Shown in pieces: positions 1 to 5,274 of a DNA stretch of 5,316 nt. The notes beneath the pieces were generated by a model, which saw only the letters and a list, made by a program, of their open reading frames with translations, did not search any database and was not told the DNA's origin. The translations under genes and the position numbers were made by a program. Within the stretch, counting starts at the first letter, position 1. Each line of letters begins with the position of its first letter. Source of the stretch: JBOHNM01 sp050730675 (GTDB lineage Bacteria; Planctomycetota; Phycisphaerae; Phycisphaerales; UBA1924); NCBI GenBank assembly GCA_050730675.1, contig JBOHNM010000216.1:1-5316 (forward strand), in the 5' to 3' direction.

Positions 1-1
1 T

Positions 2-64
2 CCGTTCGCGCACGGGATGGAGCACTTCGAGCTGTATGCGCAACTACCGGTCAGGCGGGCATGA
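2..64 (+). CDS. Possible 3' end of a rightward gene cut by the window edge
   Basis: Reading from base 2 gives 20 sense codons and then TGA at 62-64. The residues (ending HFELYAQLPVRRA) look like ordinary protein, and about 16 of the 20 codons end in G or C, as in the real genes of this window. The competing frame starting at base 3 stays open to 269 but is arginine- and serine-rich and runs across the 3' end of the membrane protein gene on the other strand, so it looks like a shadow. The family is not recognisable from so short a tail. If real, this gene converges on the leftward operon ending at 167. A 20-codon stretch could be open by chance. Confidence 0.3.
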   Translation, partial: PFAHGMEHFELYAQLPVRRA

Positions 65-166
65 CCTTGCGACCTTGATCCGCCGCGAACTCCTCGTGAG
101 TTGGTCCCGCAGCCGTCTTGGTGAGGGTGGAGACAGAACTCGCACACCCAACTGGCGGACTGACCC

Positions 167-652
167 TCATGCATTGCGAAGTGTCGTTGGAGCGGGCACC
201 AAGATGGAAAGAACCGCGAGCGCCGCAGCCAACGCAATGGCGTATGTGCCGACCATACCCGAAAGATGAAGGTGGACCAACTGGTCTGGGCTTGCGTGTT
301 CGTAGCTGCTCCCGAAGCCGTAAGGGAGCGAGAGTTGAACAAGCCAGGCCTGAAGAGCGCCCAAGAGACACAGCCCGGCCAGCACCAGAAGCCAGCGTCT
401 GGGGTGCGACAGGATGTGCGGCCCTGCGAGCGCGGCGGTGACGCAGATTACACCGAGCGGCACTCCGACCAAGCCGGCGATCATTCGCGTCGTCACGGTC
501 GCGTTCTGAGCCGCAGTCGCCCGCGCGTAGTGCTGGTGGAATGGCGCCGGTCCCAAGTACAGATTCACCAATGCCGCAGCGCAGAGAGCCAGCGCCGCGC
601 TGGCCAGCATGACAAGCAGCAGCCTCGTCAATCTTCGGGTGCCACTATGCAA
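167..652 (-). CDS. Small four-helix integral membrane protein, function unknown
   Basis: A 161-residue protein dominated by hydrophobic segments. Likely membrane helices lie at about residues 11-32, 57-77, 87-109 and 132-152. The loop at about 33-56 is polar and the one at 110-131 contains several histidines (YEHASPDQLVHLHLSG). I do not recognise the family; histidines near helix ends could bind metal or heme, but that is only a suggestion. The start used is TTG at 652, which overlaps the stop of the upstream gene (645-647) by 8 bases and has a GGTGG-type ribosome binding site within the upstream coding end. An in-frame ATG at 610 (residue 15) would leave a shorter first helix and is the main alternative. 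The overlap implies co-transcription and translational coupling with the 645-1280 gene, so the two products may act together. Confidence 0.72.
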   Translation of the reverse strand: MHSGTRRLTRLLLVMLASAALALCAAALVNLYLGPAPFHQHYARATAAQNATVTTRMIAGLVGVPLGVICVTAALAGPHILSHPRRWLLVLAGLCLLGALQAWLVQLSLPYGFGSSYEHASPDQLVHLHLSGMVGTYAIALAAALAVLSILVPAPTTLRNA

Positions 653-1280
653 TAACCACCACCCTCGCGCCCTTGCACAGCGGGTTCGTCGCCAGCAGCG
701 GCGCGATCGCGGTCTCCATCAGCTCCGCGGAGCGGCCATACATGTAGATCGCCGACTCGGTCGGTCCGTGCCAGCAATCGAGAACAGTGCCGCGCCCGCC
801 AGGCTCCGGTGCGATCAACTCGTTCATCAGCCGCATCACGTCGTTGAACTTGTGCTGCTCGTAGACCTCTTTGGGCAAGTCGGTGCCGCTCAGGTAAAGC
901 GAGATCCCCTCGGAGACGCCGAAATCCGCTACGTACCGCTCATTCTCAACGTAGAACTCCAGTTGCGACCCCTTGGCCGCCCCGTGCCGGTTGAGGCAGT
1001 TGCAGATGAGCTGCGCTGATCGCTCGGCGTCAACCATTTGAACATCGATCGCACACCACTGGACCTCCAACCCTTCGTCGCCTTCTCCACTTTTTCCACC
1101 CGAAGGCCCCACCCTCGACCCTCCGCCGGTCACGGCCCCGAGTTTGGACTCCTCGAGCGCCGTGATGAGCGGCTCCTCGAAAAGTTGGCCGCGGGCCTCC
1201 GGCCGCAGGCGCATGTTGAGCTTGGCGTAGCCCTCGATGGTTTTCTTGGCTGGTTTGGACCTGAAGAATTTCGAGAACAT
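645..1280 (-). CDS. Hypothetical soluble protein with two-part architecture (TGGG...WCAIDV / GTDLP...ARVV)
   Basis: A 211-residue protein without signal peptide or membrane helices. The N-terminal part (about 30-115) holds a helix (FEEPLITALEESKLG), a glycine-rich TGGGSRVGPSGGK turn, a strand (VQWCAIDV, 73-80) and then a helix leading to AAKGSQLEFYV. The C-terminal part (about 119-211) has SEGISLYLSGTDLP, a helix, a strand with CWHGPTESAIYMYG (169-182) and a C-terminal LCKGARVVVIA strand. This matches my memory of a family of bacterial hypothetical proteins in which E-C/W-C-x-I-D and TE-x-A-x-Y-x-YG are conserved, but I cannot give a name or function. The ATG at 1280 is preferred over a 23-codon extension to 1349 because that extension has atypical composition. 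GAGG at 1290-1293 lies 9 bases upstream of this ATG. The stop overlaps the start of the downstream membrane protein gene. Confidence 0.8.
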   Translation of the reverse strand: MFSKFFRSKPAKKTIEGYAKLNMRLRPEARGQLFEEPLITALEESKLGAVTGGGSRVGPSGGKSGEGDEGLEVQWCAIDVQMVDAERSAQLICNCLNRHGAAKGSQLEFYVENERYVADFGVSEGISLYLSGTDLPKEVYEQHKFNDVMRLMNELIAPEPGGRGTVLDCWHGPTESAIYMYGRSAELMETAIAPLLATNPLCKGARVVVIA

Positions 1281-1395
1281 CCGGGTCGGCCTCGGGAGGA
1301 GGATGAAGTGTACACAACTCTCCGAAAAGAGATGCTGGCGACAAACCAACTGTGCTCACGAGGATCGCGTCGAGGCGTGCCAATCGGAGCTGCGG

Positions 1396-1432
1396 AAAAC
1401 TCTCGCACCGGGGTGGGAGTGGGGTTGGGGGG
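1396..1432 (-). terminator. Candidate termination region after the DUF1801 gene (C-rich transcript, weak hairpin, T4; G-quadruplex on the other strand)
   Basis: Starting 8 bases past the DUF1801 stop, the leftward transcript would be strongly C-rich and G-poor, as Rho-loading sites are. It then forms a weak imperfect hairpin (CTC-C-CAC / GTG-C-GAG between 1402 and 1419) followed by TTTT (1396-1399). On the plus strand the same bases form four G-runs (1410-1413, 1415-1417, 1421-1424, 1427-1432) with loops of 1, 3 and 2 bases, which satisfies the usual G-quadruplex pattern on the template strand. A role in stopping or pausing transcription is an inference; the stem is too weak to call an ordinary intrinsic terminator. 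Confidence 0.35.
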
Positions 1433-1440
1433 ATGGCGAG

Positions 1441-1917
1441 TCAGCCCTCGATCACCGCCTTCTTCACAAGCTCGCCAATCTTCGCCTCTTCGGCGGTAGT
1501 CATTGCCTTGAGCCCAAAGCCGGTCGCCCACATTCCGCCCGCTCCCTCATCGAGTTTCGCCGTGTCCATGAAGGCGAACGATGCATACCGCGTCTTGAAC
1601 TTCGCCGCGGCCTGGAAGAAGCAGACGACCTTGCCGTCCTTGTTCGCGTATGCGGGCATCCCGTACCAGAGCTTCGGCGAGAGATTGGGCGCGTTGGCCC
1701 TGACGATCGCGTGGAGCCGCTCGCCCAAGGTGCGATCCGACTGCGGCATCTCGGCGATCTTCGCCAGCACAGCACGTTCCCCGCTCGCTTTGTCTTTACC
1801 GGCGCGGGCCTCCGCCTTCAGTTCACGGGCGCGCTCCTTCATCGCCGTTTTTTCCGCGTCCGTGAATCCCTTGGACTCGTTTCCGACCCGCCGCTTCCTG
1901 GATGTCTCTTTGATCAT
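1441..1917 (-). CDS. DUF1801 (YdhG-like) domain protein
   Basis: A 158-residue protein with a charged helical N-terminus (about 18-45, TDAEKTAMKERARELKAEAR) followed by the DUF1801/YdhG-like fold (about 48-155). Recognisable family features are LAKIAEMPQSDR followed by ERLHAIVRANAPNLSPKLWYGMPAY (63-90), in which the P-x-L-x-YGMPAY signature is typical. Next come DGKVVCFFQAAAKFKTRYASF (94-114) and a helical C-terminus ending LVKKAVIEG. Some relatives are described as iron chaperone-like (the Bacillus Fra protein), but most are uncharacterised, so no reaction is assigned. ATG at 1917 is chosen because GGAG (reverse complement of 1926-1929) sits 8-9 bases upstream and the family-like sequence starts just after it. 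The frame stays open upstream to 2259, but that stretch runs through the phosphatase gene and is a shadow. Same direction as its neighbours, 124 bases after the phosphatase stop. Confidence 0.9.
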   Translation of the reverse strand: MIKETSRKRRVGNESKGFTDAEKTAMKERARELKAEARAGKDKASGERAVLAKIAEMPQSDRTLGERLHAIVRANAPNLSPKLWYGMPAYANKDGKVVCFFQAAAKFKTRYASFAFMDTAKLDEGAGGMWATGFGLKAMTTAEEAKIGELVKKAVIEG

Positions 1918-2001
1918 GGTGTTCACTCCAACGGACGGAAGGATAGTGAAGCCAATCTTGCGGGGGTCAATCCTGGGGTCATTCGCTGGTGTGATGGATG
2001 C

Positions 2002-2028
2002 CCAACGACGCGTCGCTTGAAGCGTTGG
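2002..2028 (-). repeat. Inverted repeat just downstream of the phosphatase stop
   Basis: CCAACG (2002-2007) and CGTTGG (2023-2028) form a perfect 6-bp stem around a 15-base loop, 13 bases past the phosphatase stop on the leftward transcript. No T-run follows, so if it ends or protects the phosphatase transcript it is not a classical intrinsic terminator. Arms this short in GC-rich DNA can arise by chance. Confidence 0.25.
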
Positions 2029-2041
2029 TGCGTTCGTACAC

Positions 2042-2812
2042 TCACCCAGGAATGATGTTCCTTCTGACCACCAGCAGACACTCATCGTCCAGTCGAGGCG
2101 CATCGAGTCGGAAGCTGGCCAGCGCGCCAAGCACCCGTGCGACAATCTGTTCCGCGTCGTCTCCGTCACGCAGCGCCGCATCGAGCCCCGAGTCGTCAAA
2201 CCGCGCCCCATCCGGCGCCGCGGCCTCGGTGATCCCGTCGGTGTGAAAGACCAGAGCATCCCCGGCGTTCAACCAGCTCGTGCCCGGTGACTCCAGGCCA
2301 AGGTCGGCCGCGATGCCCAGCGGCAAACAATGCCCACCTGTCAACGTATCGAGCGAGCCATTGGCACGAACGATCCGCGGATATGGATGCCCGCAGTTGA
2401 CGTAGCGCAGCGATCCGGTCTGAAGGTCGATGCGCGCGAACACGCCCGTTACGAAAACGCTCAGCCCCTCCATCCGATTGAAGAGCCCATTGATGTCACC
2501 CGCGATGTGGGAAGTTTCTCGCTCGAACGCCTGATGCGATTCGAGCCATGCCCGAAGCATCGCCATGATCACGGCTGCGCGGGCGCCATGCCCCGACACG
2601 TCGGCCACCAGCAGCAGCAACTCACCGGCGTGCCGAGTCTGGAAGCCGAAAAAATCCCCTCCCGACGCGTCGCACGGCAAGTAGTGACTGGCGATCGCCC
2701 AGCCGTCCGGTTTCGGCAACTGTGCGGGCAAAAGCACCCGTTGAATACCGGCGACCTCGATATCCGCATGCTCAAACTCGGGTTTCACACGTCGCTTGGA
2801 GGGCGGTTTCAT
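2042..2812 (-). CDS. SpoIIE/RsbU-type PP2C serine/threonine phosphatase, stand-alone
   Basis: A 256-residue protein that is almost entirely a SpoIIE-type metal-dependent (PP2C-like) phosphatase domain, about residues 18-251. Hallmarks in order: the IQRVLLPAQLP entry helix (23-33); ASGGDFFGF (49-57); VADVSGHGARAA (69-80); VTGVFARIDLQTGSLRYVNCGHP (121-143); LPLGI (163-167); GDALVFHTDGITEA (184-197); and the closing LDDECLLVV (241-249). Candidate metal-binding aspartates are D53, D71, D192 and D242/D243. Such enzymes dephosphorylate anti-sigma-factor antagonists (STAS proteins) in partner-switching control of sigma factors. No STAS protein or anti-sigma kinase is visible here, so the target is unknown. 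Relatives usually carry an N-terminal sensor (PAS, GAF, HAMP or receiver). This one has only about 20 residues before the catalytic domain, so it must be regulated by a separate protein. ATG at 2812 is the natural start, with GAGAG (2821-2825) 8 bases upstream. Cytoplasmic; no membrane segment. Confidence 0.93.
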   Translation of the reverse strand: MKPPSKRRVKPEFEHADIEVAGIQRVLLPAQLPKPDGWAIASHYLPCDASGGDFFGFQTRHAGELLLLVADVSGHGARAAVIMAMLRAWLESHQAFERETSHIAGDINGLFNRMEGLSVFVTGVFARIDLQTGSLRYVNCGHPYPRIVRANGSLDTLTGGHCLPLGIAADLGLESPGTSWLNAGDALVFHTDGITEAAAPDGARFDDSGLDAALRDGDDAEQIVARVLGALASFRLDAPRLDDECLLVVRRNIIPG

Positions 2813-2897
2813 GCCGAAGACTCTCGTGCACGCATAGGGTACGCGCAGAACGGATGGTTGCCTTCACCAATCTGGCGTAGGCCTCGTCTCGGCAAGG

Positions 2898-2930
2898 AAA
2901 AAGCCCCTCGAAATGCTCGTCGAAGGGCTT
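2898..2930 (-). terminator. Intrinsic terminator between the fibronectin gene and the phosphatase gene
   Basis: AAGCCC (2901-2906) pairs with GGGCTT (2925-2930). One mismatch follows and then TCGA (2908-2911) pairs with TCGA (2920-2923), closing an 8-base loop. On the minus strand the stem runs straight into TTTTT (2898-2902). It lies about 108 bases past the fibronectin gene stop and 86 bases before the phosphatase ATG, so it should end transcription of the former and make the phosphatase gene a separate unit with its own promoter between 2813 and 2897. I could not find a convincing promoter box there. Confidence 0.7.
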
Positions 2931-2997
2931 CACTCGGAAACAAGTAGGACTGTTCTTGGAAAGCGTCACATGCGACGTTTGTTGGGCGATAACGCGC

Positions 2998-3014
2998 GGC
3001 CGCCGCTTGCGGCC
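2998..3014 (-). repeat. GC hairpin downstream of the fibronectin gene
   Basis: GGCCGC (2998-3003) and GCGGCC (3009-3014) form a perfect all-GC 6-bp stem with a 5-base loop, 23 bases past the fibronectin gene stop on the leftward transcript. No T-run follows, so it may act as a 3' stabilising hairpin or a pause site ahead of the proper terminator at 2898-2930. Confidence 0.35.
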
Positions 3015-3037
3015 TTCAACGCGCTCTCATCACCAAC

Positions 3038-3967
3038 TCAATCAAGCAGGAACGTGAGCGTTGCCGGCGCCGACGCATTCCCCGCCTCATCGATCGCGAT
3101 CACCTCGACGGTATTGACCTTGCCGAAGGTCCCGTAGTTGATGCTGCGGGCCCCCGTCCCCACTTGAATATCGCTCAATTCCCCGTTGACGTACACCTCG
3201 TAGCGGATGAAGTCCTGCGGCGTCACGTTGTCCGTGGACTCCGTCCAGCTCAGCCAGAATTCCGCATCGCCAAAGTCGTTCTCGTTGAGGTTGGTCGGCG
3301 TCGACGGTGGCGTGTGATCGTTCGGATCGGCCTGCGACGTAGTTACGCTCACTGCGTTGCTCTGGGCCGAGAACACACCACTCCCGTCGCGCGCTTGCAC
3401 GGTGTAGGTGTGCGCGGTGCCGGGGCTTACGTAGAAGGTGATCGAAGTCGTCTGGTGCCCCGCCATGATCTGGACGCCGTCCTGGTAGATCCAGTAGCGC
3501 ACCGGCGGGGCCGCGTTCGCCGGGGCCGTCCAGGAGAGCGAGATGTGCGTGGGCCCCACACTCGACGACAGCACGGGCGCCGCGGGCGCCGTGTTCGCCG
3601 GCAGAGTCGTCACGCTCACGGTGTTGCTGTACCCCGACCAGTTCATCGACTGGTCGCGTGCGCGGATGCGGAACGTATAGGTCGTCCCGGGGTTGAGCCC
3701 CGTCCACGTGTACGTGGTGTCCACCATCGATGCCGAAGCCAGCGCCCCGGTGTTTGATGACAGGACGTAGAAGAACGAGCCCGAATTGTCGGAGGACGGG
3801 TTCCACGCAAAGGTCACGCTGGTAGGCGAAACCGCGGTTACGCGAAGATTGGTGGGTGTGGTCGGTGCTGTCCGGTCACGCGGAGCTCCGAGCGCTGTCG
3901 CGGACGCCAGCAGCGCCAGAAGCACTGCAAATATCCGGATTGAACCGATGATTGGGGCGCTGGTCAT
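3038..3967 (-). CDS. Secreted protein with three fibronectin type III domains
   Basis: A 309-residue protein. Residues 1-27 form a signal peptide: a hydrophobic core (IFAVLLALLASATA) with an ALG|AP-like cleavage site, so the product is exported. The rest is three fibronectin type III beta-sandwich domains at about 33-122, 125-211 and 219-308. Each opens with a proline-rich TAPTTPTNL/TPPSTPTNL-like or APAAPVL edge. Domains 1 and 2 contain SVTFAW/SLSWTAP strands and the TTYTFRIRARD / AHTYTVQARD core near the end, with SNTVSVTT / SNAVSVTT exits. No catalytic domain, dockerin, sorting signal or membrane anchor is visible. FnIII repeats usually act as spacers or adhesion modules in surface or polysaccharide-degrading proteins; here they stand alone, so the ligand is unknown. 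ATG at 3967 is chosen over an upstream start at 4024 because GGGAG (3974-3978) lies 6 bases before it and the signal peptide begins there. Transcribed alone and ended at 2898-2930. Confidence 0.92.
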   Translation of the reverse strand: MTSAPIIGSIRIFAVLLALLASATALGAPRDRTAPTTPTNLRVTAVSPTSVTFAWNPSSDNSGSFFYVLSSNTGALASASMVDTTYTWTGLNPGTTYTFRIRARDQSMNWSGYSNTVSVTTLPANTAPAAPVLSSSVGPTHISLSWTAPANAAPPVRYWIYQDGVQIMAGHQTTSITFYVSPGTAHTYTVQARDGSGVFSAQSNAVSVTTSQADPNDHTPPSTPTNLNENDFGDAEFWLSWTESTDNVTPQDFIRYEVYVNGELSDIQVGTGARSINYGTFGKVNTVEVIAIDEAGNASAPATLTFLLD

Positions 3968-4128
3968 GGAGGTCTCCCGAACAACTCGCCGGCGCGCCGC
4001 CTCACGCAATGCGAACGCTCGCACCTTGGAGTGCGCCGATTCTTACCAAAGAGATGTCTCGAGCGGATGCCGGATTGCAGCGCCCGCGGCACCCGTCGGT
4101 GAAAGGCCGATCACGCCGGGACATCGGA

Positions 4129-4157
4129 TCGGCGCGAACCGAATCGCTTCGCGCCGA
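4129..4157. repeat. Perfect 10-bp inverted repeat (possible operator or RNA hairpin)
   Basis: TCGGCGCGAA (4129-4138) and TTCGCGCCGA (4148-4157) are exact reverse complements around a 9-base loop. No T-run flanks either side, which argues against an intrinsic terminator. It lies in the divergent spacer, 184 bases before the TIR gene ATG and 161 bases before the fibronectin gene ATG. It could be a dimeric repressor site for either promoter, or a structured leader if transcription begins further out. Function is inferred from position only. Confidence 0.55.
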
Positions 4158-4285
4158 CGTGTCAGTCCATCGCGTCTGGGTGCTCTGTTGTTGCGATCTG
4201 TGAGGTCCGAGCGTTGCAGGACGCGTCGAACCTTACGATGCGCGTGCCAGACCGCCGGCCAGAATCATCTCGGTACAATCCGCCT

Positions 4286-4315
4286 TTGATCGTTCCTGGC
4301 CGGCTTTGGAATATT
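4286..4315 (+). promoter_or_regulatory. Candidate sigma-70-like promoter for the TIR gene
   Basis: TTGATC (4286-4291) and AATATT (4310-4315) are separated by 18 bases. Each matches four of six consensus positions and would start a leader of about 20 bases before the ATG at 4342. A second possible -10 box, TACAAT (4274-4279), has five of six matches but no acceptable -35 partner. Both sit in the most AT-rich part of the spacer. Consensus matching in a GC-rich genome is weak evidence. Confidence 0.3.
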
Positions 4316-4341
4316 GCTCCGGCCGCTCATTGGAGGGACCG

Positions 4342-5274
4342 ATGGACAAGCCTCGCATCTTCCTCGGCTCATCAGGAAAACAGGAAAAGTTGCTCCAGGC
4401 TCTGATGCGCGGCCTCGACGACATCGCGCACGTCGTGCCGTGGACGACCTCCTTCAACCCTGGGACCACGACACTGGAACGCCTCCTCGAGCTGACACAT
4501 GAAGTCGATTTCGCCGCGTTTGTGTTTGCTCAGGACGACTGGACCGCGGCCAACGTGTCCGCCCCGCCTCAGCCCGGGGCAGGCCAGGCGTCCCCGCGAG
4601 ACAATGTGGTGTTTGAAGCCGGCCTTTTCGGCGGCGTCCTGGGCATGCGCCGGACATTCATCCTGCACGCCGCCGGGGCGAAACTCCCGAGCGACCTTCT
4701 CGGTCTCACGTGCGTGCGGTACGCCGGAGCGATAACGCCGTCCGAGACGAGAGACATCAATCAGAAACTCAGGAAAGCAATCGAGAACGAGGGCCGCCGC
4801 GTGAGCGGCATCGAGGGTCTCTGGTGGCAGTTCTCTCTCACCGAACGCTCCGCGAAGGAGCCCTCGGTCCTGAGCCTGCTCCGAGTTTCGCGAAGCCGTG
4901 ACGGTGCGATGGAAGTGGCCGGGCGTTCATGGTGCGAAGATGGAAGGCTGACTGCCCGATACTGGAGCGAGGCGGTGAAGGAGCGGAAAGAGCCTTCGGG
5001 CGTCTTTTACTATTGGAACGGTGAACGCCCGTTGGACCCCAATGCACCGCAGTTGTACGGAACGGCCGAGATCCGGATGGACTCTGCCGACCGCGCGAAC
5101 GGGTACTTCATGACTCGCGTGGACGCAGACCCGAGTTTCAACGCGCGGACCTCCGGTGTCTATTGGCGCGCCGATCAAGACGACCTGAGCATTCTGGACG
5201 GCCGCGATAGTCAGAAACGCGCGGAACTCATCACGGAGCGACTGTCGCAGTGGAAGGCGATCAAGAACGCCTGA
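4342..5274 (+). CDS. TIR-like (CAP12/Pycsar effector type) protein fused to a C-terminal beta-rich putative sensor domain
   Basis: A 310-residue cytoplasmic protein. Residues about 3-128 match the TIR-like fold of CBASS/Pycsar effectors (PF10137-like). Features are KPRIFLGSSG (strand 1 and loop), VVPWT, DFAAFVFAQDDW (56-67), a proline/glycine-rich loop, SPRDNVVFEAGLFGGVLG (84-101), RRTFILHAAG and KLPSDLLGLTCVRY (114-127). E92 in the FEAG motif is the candidate catalytic glutamate for NAD+ cleavage, by family comparison. After a helical linker (about 134-155), residues 157-310 look all-beta and aromatic-rich: GLWWQF; LSLLRVSRSRDGAMEVAGRSW; RYWSEA; GVFYYWNGERPL; YGTAEIRM; NGYFM; TSGVYWR. There are no membrane helices. 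This resembles a lipocalin- or Cap15-like barrel and may bind a nucleotide signal; that is inference. ATG at 4342 is chosen over an upstream TTG at 4306 because GGAGGG (4332-4337) is correctly spaced. Transcribed away from the leftward genes, with no cyclase inside the window. An alternative role is an orphan effector or regulator. Confidence 0.9.
   Translation: MDKPRIFLGSSGKQEKLLQALMRGLDDIAHVVPWTTSFNPGTTTLERLLELTHEVDFAAFVFAQDDWTAANVSAPPQPGAGQASPRDNVVFEAGLFGGVLGMRRTFILHAAGAKLPSDLLGLTCVRYAGAITPSETRDINQKLRKAIENEGRRVSGIEGLWWQFSLTERSAKEPSVLSLLRVSRSRDGAMEVAGRSWCEDGRLTARYWSEAVKERKEPSGVFYYWNGERPLDPNAPQLYGTAEIRMDSADRANGYFMTRVDADPSFNARTSGVYWRADQDDLSILDGRDSQKRAELITERLSQWKAIKNA

Larger units (their letters stand above)
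3968..4341. other. Divergent intergenic spacer between the fibronectin gene and the TIR gene
   Basis: This 374-base stretch separates two genes read in opposite directions and should hold both promoters. Open frames crossing it are arginine-rich and have no recognisable content, so I call no gene. It contains a perfect 10-bp inverted repeat at 4129-4157 and smaller complementary pieces upstream that could compete with it (CCGATC at 4107-4112 with GATCGG at 4127-4132). Possible sigma-70-like elements lie close to the TIR start. I found no convincing promoter for the leftward fibronectin gene, no tRNA and no mobile-element ends. Confidence 0.6.

Noticed and set aside
88..102. Small hairpin AACTC/GAGTT between the possible edge gene and the membrane protein gene
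   Set aside because: Only 5 bp, AT-containing, and without a T-run on either strand; not enough to call a terminator.
36..269. Open frame of 77 codons on the plus strand at the left edge
   Set aside because: Open back to base 3 but rich in R, S and T. It overlaps the 3' end of the membrane protein gene, and the base-2 frame is a better candidate for the edge gene.
1352..2020. Open frame of 222 codons on the plus strand opposite the DUF1801 gene
   Set aside because: It lies antisense to a gene with clear family motifs, is rich in serine, alanine and arginine, shows no domain, and continues past both ends of the real gene as expected of a GC-rich shadow frame.
1918..2259. Upstream in-frame extension of the DUF1801 protein (114 extra codons)
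   Set aside because: The extension overlaps the phosphatase gene in another frame and has no family similarity, while the ATG at 1917 has a well-placed GGAG.
2330..2947. Open frame of 205 codons on the plus strand opposite the phosphatase gene
   Set aside because: Antisense to a strongly supported catalytic domain and runs through the intrinsic terminator; no motif of its own.
3087..3806. Long minus-strand frame of 239 codons inside the fibronectin gene
   Set aside because: It is a different frame of the same strand as three clear FnIII domains; its product is rich in R, H, G and D without structure and is a shadow.
3786..4289. Open frame of 167 codons on the plus strand covering the signal-peptide end of the fibronectin gene and most of the divergent spacer
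   Set aside because: Arginine-rich, no recognisable motif, overlaps the coding start of the fibronectin gene and has no good ribosome binding site. I treat the spacer as non-coding.
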